This document shows, piece by piece, positions 1 through 6,630 of a DNA stretch of 10,796 nucleotides (its first letter is position 1; every line of letters starts with the position of its first letter). The notes below the pieces were generated by a model. The model was given only the letters and a program-made list of their open reading frames with translations. It was not told the DNA's origin and made no database searches. Both the position numbers and the translations under genes were made by a program. This stretch comes from Streptosporangiaceae bacterium (GTDB lineage: Bacteria; Actinomycetota; Actinomycetes; Streptosporangiales; Streptosporangiaceae), in the NCBI GenBank assembly GCA_030041195.1, contig JASHOI010000019.1:1-10796 (forward strand). The letters run 5' to 3'.

Positions 1-1
1 C

Positions 2-196
2 GACCCGCGGCACGAATTCTGGGCTGACGATATCCCGTACACAGATGTGCCCACCGATGGAATCATCGGCCACCGGCAGGCGACCGATGCCTACCTGGCG
101 CAGCTCGCGCGAGCACGCGGGTCCCGGCTGGTCACATTCGACCAGGCAACGGCCAAGCTGCATCACGACGTTGCCGATCTAATACAAGACACCTGA
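2..196 (+). CDS. PIN-domain (VapC-type) ribonuclease toxin, C-terminal part only
   Basis: An open frame enters from the left edge and ends at TGA 194-196, giving 64 residues. The translation contains HRQATDAYLAQLARARGSRL followed by VTFD. This is the usual C-terminal signature of VapC-like PIN domains: the Asp of TDAYL and the Asp of TFD sit where metal-binding acidic residues are found. PIN toxins of type II systems cleave RNA and are about 130-140 residues long, so roughly half the protein and any antitoxin gene lie outside the window. The family call rests on these motifs. Which RNA is cut, and whether an antitoxin partner exists, cannot be seen. No gene follows in the same operon: a 214-bp gap separates it from the next start. 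Confidence 0.8.
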   Translation, partial: DPRHEFWADDIPYTDVPTDGIIGHRQATDAYLAQLARARGSRLVTFDQATAKLHHDVADLIQDT

Positions 197-210
197 CGAG
201 TTCGTTCAGG
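192..210 (+). terminator. Weak hairpin overlapping the PIN gene stop
   Basis: CCTGA (192-196) pairs with TCAGG (206-210). Between them ACGA and TCGT can extend the pairing, with one unpaired T. The hairpin includes the stop codon of the PIN gene. There is no T-run, so termination is only a guess. The inner ACGAGTTCGT is itself a small palindrome and could equally be a protein site. Confidence 0.25.
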
Positions 211-327
211 GCCCGGATAACCGCCTGTGGCGCGACATCACGCGGGGAGTCAGGGTGGTGTCGCGGTCCCGGCTGTGTGCGGTGACCGATATCGCGCCAC
301 GCCGCTGAGCGATAAACGAGCTCGACC

Positions 328-342
328 CCAAGATGATCTTGG
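328..342. promoter_or_regulatory. 15-bp perfect palindrome upstream of the HTH regulator
   Basis: CCAAGAT (328-334) and ATCTTGG (336-342) are perfect inverted arms around a single central G, about 70 bp before the GTG start of the HTH regulator. A symmetrical site of this size is typical of a dimeric repressor operator, so autoregulation is a reasonable inference. An 8-bp palindrome, CGAGCTCG, lies just upstream at 318-325. I could not find a convincing -35/-10 pair in the gap 197-410, so the promoter itself is not placed. Confidence 0.45.
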
Positions 343-410
343 TTGCTCACAAATTGAGGTGCACCCGCGAGCCCGCTGGGAGTGTCAGACCCTCCTGGGA
401 GGATGAGGTT

Positions 411-1346
411 GTGACGACGACTGACATCACCGTGCACGGCGTGAGCACGCCCGGGCAGGACCGTTCCGCCCAGCGGACGCCGGGCGGGAATGGATCTGGC
501 CGCAACAGCAACCACGCGGAGAAGGCACGCCGGGCCGAGCTTGGCGGTTTCCTCAAGGCGCGCCGTGCCGGGCTGCGGCCCGAGGACGTCGGGCTGCCGC
601 CGGGCCCGCGGCGCCGGACCCCGGGCCTGCGACGCGAGGAGGTCGCCCTGCTGGCCGGGGTGGGCGTCAGCTGGTACACGTGGCTGGAGCAGGGCCGACC
701 GATCAACGCCAGCTGGCAGGTGCTCGACGCGGTCGCCAGGACGCTGCGACTCGACGGTGCCGGGCGGTGGCACCTGTACCGGCTCGCCGAGGCCATGCCG
801 CTGCGGTCGACGACCAAGCCCGCCGCGGTGCCCGAGGCCGTCTGCGACGTGCTCCGCTCGCTCGACCCGCTCCCGGCGGTGCTGATCAACGCGAGGTTCG
901 ACATCATCGAGACGAACGGCGCCCACCAGGAGATGTTCTGGGACTGGCACACGCTGCCGTGTGTGCACAAGAACCTGCTCTGGTGCGCGATCACCGAGCC
1001 TCGGGCGCGCGAGCAACTCCTCAACTACGACGAGGAGATTCCGTACATGGTCGCCCGGCTGCGCGCCGCGTACGCGCAGCACATCGGCGACCCCGAGTGG
1101 GATGAGGACATCCGCAGGCTGGCCAGCCTGAGCCGCGAGTTCGCCGAGTTGTGGGCCCGGCACGAGGTAGCCGGGCCCGCGCCGCGGACGCTGCGGTTCA
1201 GCCACCCCGACGCGGGCCTGATGACGTTCACCCGCGCGGAGCTTGACGTCTCGGGCATGGCGGACCTGCGCATCGCCGCGTACAGCCCGGCGGACGACGA
1301 CACCAGGGCCCGGCTGCCCCGCACCCGCGGGCACCGCCAGCCCTAG
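411..1346 (+). CDS. HTH transcriptional regulator with MmyB-like ligand-binding domain
   Basis: The 311-residue protein starts at GTG 411. I chose this start because GGGAGG (397-402) is correctly spaced before it; the upstream ATG at 333 lies inside a palindrome and has no ribosome site. After a low-complexity N-terminus of about 40 residues comes an XRE-type helix-turn-helix (about residues 45-115) with the diagnostic RTPGLRREEVALLAGV and SWYTWLEQGR. An MmyB-type domain follows at about residues 145-280 (VLINARFDIIETN, MFWDWHTLPCVHKNLLW). In this large actinobacterial family the C-terminal domain is thought to bind a small hydrophobic ligand, and the genes often repress a neighbouring oxidoreductase. 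No such neighbour is seen here, so its targets are unknown. The N-terminal extension before the HTH is longer than in many members. It converges with the membrane-protein gene at 1369-2418, leaving a gap of about 22 bp. Confidence 0.9.
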   Translation: MTTTDITVHGVSTPGQDRSAQRTPGGNGSGRNSNHAEKARRAELGGFLKARRAGLRPEDVGLPPGPRRRTPGLRREEVALLAGVGVSWYTWLEQGRPINASWQVLDAVARTLRLDGAGRWHLYRLAEAMPLRSTTKPAAVPEAVCDVLRSLDPLPAVLINARFDIIETNGAHQEMFWDWHTLPCVHKNLLWCAITEPRAREQLLNYDEEIPYMVARLRAAYAQHIGDPEWDEDIRRLASLSREFAELWARHEVAGPAPRTLRFSHPDAGLMTFTRAELDVSGMADLRIAAYSPADDDTRARLPRTRGHRQP

Positions 1347-1361
1347 CGTGGTCCTGGCCGG

Positions 1362-1375
1362 GGCCTTGCTAGGCC
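1362..1375. terminator. Possible hairpin between convergent genes
   Basis: GGCCT (1362-1366) and AGGCC (1371-1375) pair around a TGCT loop in the space where the HTH gene and the minus-strand membrane-protein gene meet. The hairpin overlaps the latter's stop codon at 1369-1371. It is GC-rich and symmetrical, so it could act in both directions. No T-run follows on either strand, and GC-rich DNA makes such stems easily, hence modest confidence. Confidence 0.35.
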
Positions 1376-2418
1376 GGGGCGGACTCGTCGGGACCAGCGG
1401 AGACCGGGGGGCGGTAGCGGTGCGGCAGCACCGCGCCGAGGATCGCCGCACAGGCGAAGACCAGCGGCGGGACAAAGAGCACGGCCAGGTGACCGGGGGT
1501 GGGCATCCTGAGCAGGTTGCCGCCCCGATGAGCGAGTAGCGCCTGAACGGCGTAGGGGTAGAACGTCACGCACCCGAGCAGCAGGAAGAACCAGTTGATC
1601 TTCCATGCCACGGCCAGGCCGAGCGCGACAGCCAGCAGCGCGATGCCCGCCGCGAGGTAACCCCGAGCGTCCGGGCGCAGCCGCAGGAATGGCAGAGCGT
1701 GAGCTGCGTCATACCAGAGCGCCGAGGCCTGGAACGCTGCCGCGGCCACGATCAGCACGATCGAGTGGCGCCGGGTGACCAGGCTGCGGCCGCGTTTCGG
1801 CCCGGGCGAAGCGATCAGCGCGGCCGCCTCCATGATGTACACGCCGGCGGTGAGCAACTGCAGCGGGTCAGGCATCGCCGGGATCCACTGCCGCGCCACC
1901 AGCCAGTAAAGGCTGGACGCGGCCAGCGCGATCAGCGCCGCCCAGCGCAGGCCCAGCAGCGCGAGCACGGCGACAACCACCTGGCAGCCGACGGCGACCG
2001 GGAAAAGCGGCATGTGCAGCAGAGACAGCCCGCCGACCTCGGGGTGCCTGCCGATAATGCCGGTGAGCAGCGGGGGAAGCCCTAGCCGACGGACGTCGAA
2101 ACGGTACGGAACCGCGACCTGCAGCACGTCGGCGGCCAGCAAGAACAGCGGGGCCACAACGCTGAACAGGGCCAGCGCGTCCGCCGCAGCGGAATTGCTC
2201 GCTGCTCGCTTACGAGGGCGGAACCGCACCCGCAGCGCGCTCATGATCAAGTTCGCCGACTCCCCCATGCCAGGCCGGCGCTGCCCCTGCCGAGCGCCCG
2301 CCATCAGCACGGCGAGGATCTCCTCCTCGTGCTCGCGCCGGTACGCGCGCGGGTACCAGGCCAGCAGCCACCGGTAGCCGCGCTCCAGCCGCTCTGAGTC
2401 ACGCTCCGAATCGCTCAT
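1369..2418 (-). CDS. PadR-associated multi-spanning membrane protein of unknown function
   Basis: The 349-residue protein starts at ATG 2418, overlapping the PadR stop as ATGA, with GGGGGA a few bases upstream as ribosome site. The first 60 residues are soluble, charged and contain WLLAWYPRAYRREHEEEILA. This Trp-Tyr-Pro motif is seen at the N-terminus of many actinobacterial membrane proteins encoded directly after PadR genes. About eight hydrophobic segments follow (roughly residues 80-105, 130-175 as two, 185-205, 220-240, 255-275, 280-305, 315-335). I recognise no enzymatic or transport motif. By context its level is set by the PadR regulator, and the gene pair may respond to envelope or membrane-active compounds; that is inference. 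The call of an integral membrane protein is secure, the function is not. Confidence 0.8.
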   Translation of the reverse strand: MSDSERDSERLERGYRWLLAWYPRAYRREHEEEILAVLMAGARQGQRRPGMGESANLIMSALRVRFRPRKRAASNSAAADALALFSVVAPLFLLAADVLQVAVPYRFDVRRLGLPPLLTGIIGRHPEVGGLSLLHMPLFPVAVGCQVVVAVLALLGLRWAALIALAASSLYWLVARQWIPAMPDPLQLLTAGVYIMEAAALIASPGPKRGRSLVTRRHSIVLIVAAAAFQASALWYDAAHALPFLRLRPDARGYLAAGIALLAVALGLAVAWKINWFFLLLGCVTFYPYAVQALLAHRGGNLLRMPTPGHLAVLFVPPLVFACAAILGAVLPHRYRPPVSAGPDESAPA

Positions 2419-2747
2419 GCCGTTCCCCCGGCCAGATCCAGCCGGGACAGCGCCTCGGCGGCATTCGCCCGGAGTCGCGCCGCCTCGGCGGCCAGCAGCT
2501 GGGAGCCCTTCGGCGTGAGCCGGTAGTAGCGGCGCAGCCGGTTCTCCACGATCTCTTCGCGGTCGATGTCGATGACCTCGTCCGAGCGCAGCCGATCCAG
2601 CGCCGAATACAGGGTCCCCGCGCGCAGCCGCACCCGCCCACCCGAGATGTCCCGGACATCGGTAATGATCCCGTAGCCGTGCTGGCTTCCCGCGGCAAGC
2701 GAAGTAAGGATCAGGAACGTCGCTTCCTGCATCGCACGGTTAGTCAT
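2415..2747 (-). CDS. PadR family transcriptional regulator
   Basis: This 110-residue PadR-like winged-helix repressor has LTSLAAGSQHGYGII, then GGRVRLRAGTLYSALDRL, the recognition-helix region of PadR proteins, and RRYYRLTPKGSQLLAAEAARL, the wing plus the start of the C-terminal dimer helix. The short length is typical of the small (s2-type) PadR class. I start it at ATG 2747 (MTNRAMQEATF). A longer frame reaches 2804, but its extra 19 residues fall in promoter-like sequence with TATATA 8 bp ahead of the chosen ATG. No Shine-Dalgarno sequence precedes the ATG, so the message is probably leaderless. The gene is coupled to the downstream membrane protein through an ATGA overlap. PadR proteins usually repress their own operon and release on binding a small molecule or stress signal; the inducer here is unknown. 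Confidence 0.9.
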   Translation of the reverse strand: MTNRAMQEATFLILTSLAAGSQHGYGIITDVRDISGGRVRLRAGTLYSALDRLRSDEVIDIDREEIVENRLRRYYRLTPKGSQLLAAEAARLRANAAEALSRLDLAGGTA

Positions 2748-2755
2748 GCAGTCTT

Positions 2756-2777
2756 TATATACTGTCGAGCGGTACAT
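2756..2777 (-). promoter_or_regulatory. Promoter -10 and PadR-like operator of the PadR operon
   Basis: On the minus strand TATATA (2761-2756) sits 8 bases before ATG 2747, the position expected for a -10 element of a leaderless transcript. No good -35 is seen. The same stretch contains ATGTAC (2777-2772) and GTATAT (2762-2757), a 6-9-6 inverted repeat with one mismatch. This resembles the spaced ATGT/ACAT-type sites known for PadR repressors. The second arm overlaps the -10, so binding would block RNA polymerase. Confidence 0.5.
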
Positions 2778-2857
2778 GAAAAGACCCGCAGGCGCACTCG
2801 GCACATACGGCAGAGGGCCGGGCGGGGAGGTCTTCTAGCGCGACGGCGGGGGAAACC

Positions 2858-3976
2858 TTACGGCGCGTCCCGGTGATCACCGGGCACGACCACCAGCCGG
2901 TCCGGCTCACCGGGCGAGCCGGACTGCACGGCCAGCTGGCCTTGCTGTTCCAGGTACTGGATGTGCGCAGCGGTCTCGAACAGCGCGGCCCGGCGCATGA
3001 AACCGGTGATCTGATCCCAGCCGCGGGACCAGGTCAGCTTCGTGGTGATGTTCCAGACCGTCGGCTCGTCAGCCGCGGCGGCGATGTCGAGCACCTCGCG
3101 GGCGCGGGCGTCGTGATGCTTGATCAGCGTGTCCGCCCGCCCGGCGATCCCGCGGAACCGGTACTCATGCGCTGGCAGCGCCTCGGCGGTGTCGTAGCCG
3201 CCCAACGCGCGCAGCGAGTCCAGGTAGCTCGCCAGCGGTGAGTCCTGCGATCCCGGCGTGAGGCCAATGTTCGGCGAGATCCGTGGCAGCAGGTGGTCTC
3301 CGGTGAGCAGCACGTCGTGGTCGGCGTCGTACAGGCAGATGTGCCCGGGCGTGTGACCGGGGGTCCATACCACGCGCACCTGCCGGCCCGGCAGCTTCAG
3401 GGCGTCGCCGTGGTTCAGCAGCAGGTCGGGCTCGGCCAGCCGGAACACGCCGAGCATGTCGGCAAGGTCGGAGTTGAATTCGGCCATGACCTCGGCGGGC
3501 GCACCGCAGCGGGTCAGCCAGGTGCGGGTCCCGTCGGACCCGACGGCCTTGCTGATCCGGGACGGCAGGGCCTGCACCTCGGCGGTGTGCATCGCGATCG
3601 GCGCGCCCGATGCCTCGCTCAGGCGGCGGCTCAGTCCGTGGTGGTCGAGGTGCACGTGGGTCACGACGATCCCGGTGACCCGGTCGGCCGGCAGGCCCGC
3701 GGTCGAGAACCCGGCCAGCAGGTCGTGCCAGCCGCGCTCGGAATCCCAGCCCGGGTCCACGACCACGGCGCCGGAGTCGGAGAGCAGCAGGTAAGCGAGC
3801 GTGTAGCGGAGCGGGTTGTCCGGCATCGTCACGGGCACGGACCACACGTCGGACCGGACCTGCTCGACCGGCGGCAGTTCGCGCGCTCGCCACGCCTGCC
3901 GCTGAGCCACCCCGGTGATCGTCACCGGGCTGTCGGCCGGCGCGCTGCGTGCGGGGGCGCCTGGGCTCCCCGTCAT
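2858..3976 (-). CDS. MBL-fold metallohydrolase
   Basis: The 372-residue protein starts at ATG 3976, preceded by GGAGGAG with a six-base spacer; the longer frame to 4087 would run through the promoter region. It shows the full metallo-beta-lactamase fold set: HVHLDHHG (residues 107-114, the HxHxDH metal motif), TPGHTPGHICLYD (metal-ligand His near 208 or 212), LLTGDHLLP (bridging Asp227) and LPAHEYRF (His270). A C-terminal region of about 80 residues, rich in helix and basic residues, resembles the small winged-helix-like domain attached to LACTB2/YcbL-type members. Such enzymes hydrolyse thioesters, phosphodiesters, lactones or similar bonds; the substrate cannot be told from sequence. No signal peptide is seen, so it is cytoplasmic. 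It has its own promoter region with an operator-like palindrome. The PadR start lies 110 bp downstream, so co-transcription is possible but not required. Confidence 0.9.
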   Translation of the reverse strand: MTGSPGAPARSAPADSPVTITGVAQRQAWRARELPPVEQVRSDVWSVPVTMPDNPLRYTLAYLLLSDSGAVVVDPGWDSERGWHDLLAGFSTAGLPADRVTGIVVTHVHLDHHGLSRRLSEASGAPIAMHTAEVQALPSRISKAVGSDGTRTWLTRCGAPAEVMAEFNSDLADMLGVFRLAEPDLLLNHGDALKLPGRQVRVVWTPGHTPGHICLYDADHDVLLTGDHLLPRISPNIGLTPGSQDSPLASYLDSLRALGGYDTAEALPAHEYRFRGIAGRADTLIKHHDARAREVLDIAAAADEPTVWNITTKLTWSRGWDQITGFMRRAALFETAAHIQYLEQQGQLAVQSGSPGEPDRLVVVPGDHRDAP

Positions 3977-4038
3977 GCGCAGCTCCTCCAGATCCCGACG
4001 TCGCGGCGGCCAGCTTGATGACGTCGCGCCAGCCCAGC

Positions 4039-4065
4039 ATAATACGGACGAAGTTCGTCTAGCAA
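4039..4065 (-). promoter_or_regulatory. Promoter with operator palindrome for the MBL-fold gene
   Basis: On the minus strand TATTAT (4044-4039) is a good -10, about 60 bp before ATG 3976. A TTGCTA (4065-4060) could act as a -35, but the 15-bp spacer is short. The spacer is almost filled by a perfect 13-bp palindrome, GACGAAGTTCGTC (4047-4059, centre 4053). A repressor bound there would block initiation. The half-sites ACGAA/TTCGT resemble those found at the TetR operators near 8350 and 8410, but with one central base instead of two. Confidence 0.5.
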
Positions 4066-4111
4066 TTCGGGGCCGGACCGGAACCACACGATCTGTCGGC
4101 TCTCACCCCGC

Positions 4112-6520
4112 TCACACCGGCGCGGACGTGATCTGAACGGTGGCCTCACCGAGCCCTGGATGACGGGCCGTAACGCTGACCGGACCCGGTCGGCCTTGCT
4201 GGGACCTGAGGAACGCGCCGCCGACACCCCCGTATGCGCCGAAGTCGAACGGGTTGTCGCCGATCAGCGTGCCCGGGCCGGACACCGACAAGTCCACCAG
4301 GCCGGTCGCGAGCGGCCGCTGGTTGCCGTACGCGTCCACGGCGCGGAACGTCAGCCGGGTGGCGTCGCTGCCGTCGGCCTGGATTAATGCGTCGCCGACG
4401 GTCAGCAGGAGACGGTCCCGCCTGGTGTCGGCCGACATGCGGACCGAGGCGACGAGTCTGCCGCCGAGGTAGCCGTCGATGCGCAGTTCGGGCAGGCGTG
4501 AACCGTCGACGGTGAGGTCGGCGAACACCGGAGGGTGCGCGAGGTTGCCGAAGCGGGCGGTGTCCGGGGTGCCGGTGGCCAGGTGCTGCCCGCCGGAGTA
4601 GATCTCGAGCCGGTCGCAGTTGGTCGCGATCATGGCGTCCGGGCCCGGACCGAGCGGCGGCGAGCCCGGGCCGAAGTCCCAGAAAAAGACCGGCAGGATC
4701 ACCGGGCGCACCGCGGGGTCAAGCTGCGAGCGGTAGAACGCGGCACCGGGCTTGGCCACCCGGAACGTGTCGATGACGCCCGGCGTTTTCAGCCCGTCCC
4801 AGATGCGCCTGCCGCCGTGGTACGACGCGTAGTCGATGGCCGCCCAGCCGAGCAGGCCGGCGTAACGCGCGTCGGACTGGGCGATGTCGTGCACCTGGGC
4901 GTGCAGCAGCGCTTGCACGGCGAGCATCGCGCCGGGGTCTGCCCAGCGGTAGGTCGGCGGCCCGTCCAGCGCGCCGACGGCCTCGCTGACCAGGTAGGGC
5001 ACGCCGGGCATCGGCGGCTGGAGCTCGGCGTTGCCCTCGTGATGCTGGTAGTCGTCGTAGGCGAACACGTCCTCGGCCCAGCCGTCGAGGGAGTAGTTGA
5101 GCATGGAGCCCGTGGTCTGCCTGCTGCCATCGAGCTGGTAAGCGAGCTCGCGGGCCTGCGCGTACAGGTCGGGGTAGTTCGGTGCCTCGTTCGGCCGGGT
5201 GGCCCAGACGATCACCGAGGGCCGGCTGCGATCGCGGATCACCATGTCGTTGACGTTCTCAAGCATGATGGCCTGCCAGGCAGCGTCGCCCACGTAACAC
5301 CAGCCGGGCGGCTCCTGCCAGACCATGATGCCGAGCTCGTCGCAAGCGTCGAGGAAGTGCGGGGACTGCGGGTAGTGCGAGCAGCGCACCATGTTGCAGT
5401 TCAGCTCGTACTTGAGGATCTCCGCGTCCTTGCGCTGCAGCCGCGCGGGGGCGGCCATCCCGAGGTAGGGGAAGAGCTGGTGCCGGTTCAGGCCGAAGAT
5501 CTCAAACCGGTTGCCGTTGAGGTAGAAGCCGTCGAGCTTGAACACCGCCTCGCGGAACCCGGTGCTGACCGTCACCGTGTGCGCCGGCCGGCCCGCCGGA
5601 GCGAGCGTCACGGCGACCGTGTACCGCTTCGGCCTGTCCGGCGACCACAGCGTCACGTCGCCGATCCCGGTGATGCCGAACGTGACGAACGTGGTCCCGG
5701 TGCTGGTGATCGACACCGGCGCGGAGGCGGTGGCCACCACCTGCGACCCGTCCAGCAGCCGGGCGCTGATCTGGACCGGGCCCCTTGGCACGTCCGCGGC
5801 GTCGATTGTGGCCTGCACCTGCACGCTCCGGTCGCGGCTGAGCACGTTGACCGGCTTGACGAACACGTCGGAAAGGAACACGTCGGGCACCACGCGCAGG
5901 GTGGCATCGCGGTAGATACCGCCCGGTTGCAGGTAGTCGACGGAGAATGCGCCGCCCGGCGCACCATCGGGAGGAACCTGCAGCCACCGGGAATCCACGA
6001 TCAGGGCCAGAACGTTATCGTCGTCCGCTAGATGGCCGGTCAGCTCGGTCGGCCACGGCAGGTACCCACCCTGGTGCGAGCTGACGACGGTGCCGTTGAC
6101 CAGCACCGTGGCGTTCACCATCACGCCGTCGAAGTCGACGAAGACCCGGCCTCGGCCGCCGCCGGGCAGGCGCGGCGCAGCGAAGTGCTTGCGGTAGACC
6201 CAGACCGCCTCCCAGGACGCGGGGTCCCAGTTGCCCCAGGACAGCTGCGTGACCGTGTGCGGCAGCGTGACCCGGGCGAAGCCGCTGTCGTCGTAGTCGC
6301 GGTCCGTGGAGCCATCGACGTAGAACCCGCCGAACAGCCAGTCCTGGTTGAAGTCGTACGTGCCCTGGGCGCCGATCAATGCCGCCTCGATCTCGGCAGG
6401 GGCCCGCCCACCGCTGCAGCCGGCCAGGGCCAGCGGGACGAGCGCCCCGGACCGCAGGATCGTCCGCCGTGACGGCAGCGACGCCGGAAACTGGTCTGGG
6501 ACGGTGCGTCGCGCGGTCAT
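4112..6520 (-). CDS. Glycoside hydrolase family 2, Tat-exported lipoprotein
   Basis: The 802-residue protein is of the beta-galactosidase/beta-glucuronidase/beta-mannosidase superfamily. I start at ATG 6520, which puts a twin-arginine signal (SRRTILRSG, residues 17-25), a short hydrophobic stretch and a lipobox LAGC (Cys35) at the N-terminus; it is therefore predicted to be exported folded and lipid-anchored. A jelly-roll sugar-binding domain (about 50-215) and an Ig-like domain (about 215-325) precede the TIM barrel. The barrel starts near DGFYLNGNRFEIFGLNRH and matches the family's first signature fully (residues 376-401, N-x-V-R-C-S-H-Y-P to G-I-M-V-W). Acid/base is predicted as Glu445 in RPNEAP, nucleophile as Glu513 in YLVSEAVGA. 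The C-terminal 150 residues form further beta-sandwich domains. Both catalytic Glu are present, but the sequence around Glu445 departs from the usual WSxGNE. Substrate is not predictable; a plant or microbial beta-glycoside is likely. No strong ribosome site precedes the ATG (only AAGGG directly adjacent), so translation initiation may be leaderless or weak. Confidence 0.9.
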   Translation of the reverse strand: MTARRTVPDQFPASLPSRRTILRSGALVPLALAGCSGGRAPAEIEAALIGAQGTYDFNQDWLFGGFYVDGSTDRDYDDSGFARVTLPHTVTQLSWGNWDPASWEAVWVYRKHFAAPRLPGGGRGRVFVDFDGVMVNATVLVNGTVVSSHQGGYLPWPTELTGHLADDDNVLALIVDSRWLQVPPDGAPGGAFSVDYLQPGGIYRDATLRVVPDVFLSDVFVKPVNVLSRDRSVQVQATIDAADVPRGPVQISARLLDGSQVVATASAPVSITSTGTTFVTFGITGIGDVTLWSPDRPKRYTVAVTLAPAGRPAHTVTVSTGFREAVFKLDGFYLNGNRFEIFGLNRHQLFPYLGMAAPARLQRKDAEILKYELNCNMVRCSHYPQSPHFLDACDELGIMVWQEPPGWCYVGDAAWQAIMLENVNDMVIRDRSRPSVIVWATRPNEAPNYPDLYAQARELAYQLDGSRQTTGSMLNYSLDGWAEDVFAYDDYQHHEGNAELQPPMPGVPYLVSEAVGALDGPPTYRWADPGAMLAVQALLHAQVHDIAQSDARYAGLLGWAAIDYASYHGGRRIWDGLKTPGVIDTFRVAKPGAAFYRSQLDPAVRPVILPVFFWDFGPGSPPLGPGPDAMIATNCDRLEIYSGGQHLATGTPDTARFGNLAHPPVFADLTVDGSRLPELRIDGYLGGRLVASVRMSADTRRDRLLLTVGDALIQADGSDATRLTFRAVDAYGNQRPLATGLVDLSVSGPGTLIGDNPFDFGAYGGVGGAFLRSQQGRPGPVSVTARHPGLGEATVQITSAPV

Positions 6521-6580
6521 CCCTTGAGGGTAGTAATGTCCGGGTGCCGGGTTGACTAGATTTGCCGTGCTATGCCGCCG

Positions 6581-6605
6581 GGTTGCCCGGGCCGGACGTG
6601 GGTAT
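6581..6605 (+). promoter_or_regulatory. Candidate SigB-type stress promoter for the PRC-barrel gene
   Basis: GGTT (6581-6584), a 15-bp spacer and GGGTAT (6600-6605) match the actinobacterial general-stress sigma consensus GNNT-N14-16-GGGTAY. The site ends 25 bp before the GTG start, leaving room for a short leader carrying the ribosome site GAGGAGG. In high-GC DNA, matches to the GNNT part are easy; the GGGTAT and the spacing make this worth noting. Confidence 0.5.
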
Positions 6606-6630
6606 CGCTGACACGTCGAGGAGGATCGCC

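Noticed and set aside
132..1475. Minus-strand open frame of 447 codons over the HTH regulator
   Set aside because: It has low-complexity Arg/Pro/Gly content, no domain, and runs through the PIN gene's end, the gap and the convergent gene's end. The plus-strand HTH gene explains the region.
3165..4040. Minus-strand open frame of 291 codons over the MBL gene
   Set aside because: It is in another frame of the same strand, very Arg/Pro-rich, and lacks the metal motifs that the main frame has in full.
4535..6031. Plus-strand open frame of 498 codons antisense to the GH2 gene
   Set aside because: It mirrors the GH2 gene in a GC-rich genome, its translation is rich in Arg, Val, Gly and His without any recognisable domain, and the opposite strand has clear GH2 motifs. 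It is a shadow frame, as is the following one at 6032-6472.
6551..6576. TTGACT at 6551 as a -35 for the PRC-barrel gene
   Set aside because: At 16-18 bp downstream there is only GC sequence; the nearest TATG-like element gives a spacer of about 13 bp. The SigB-type match fits better.
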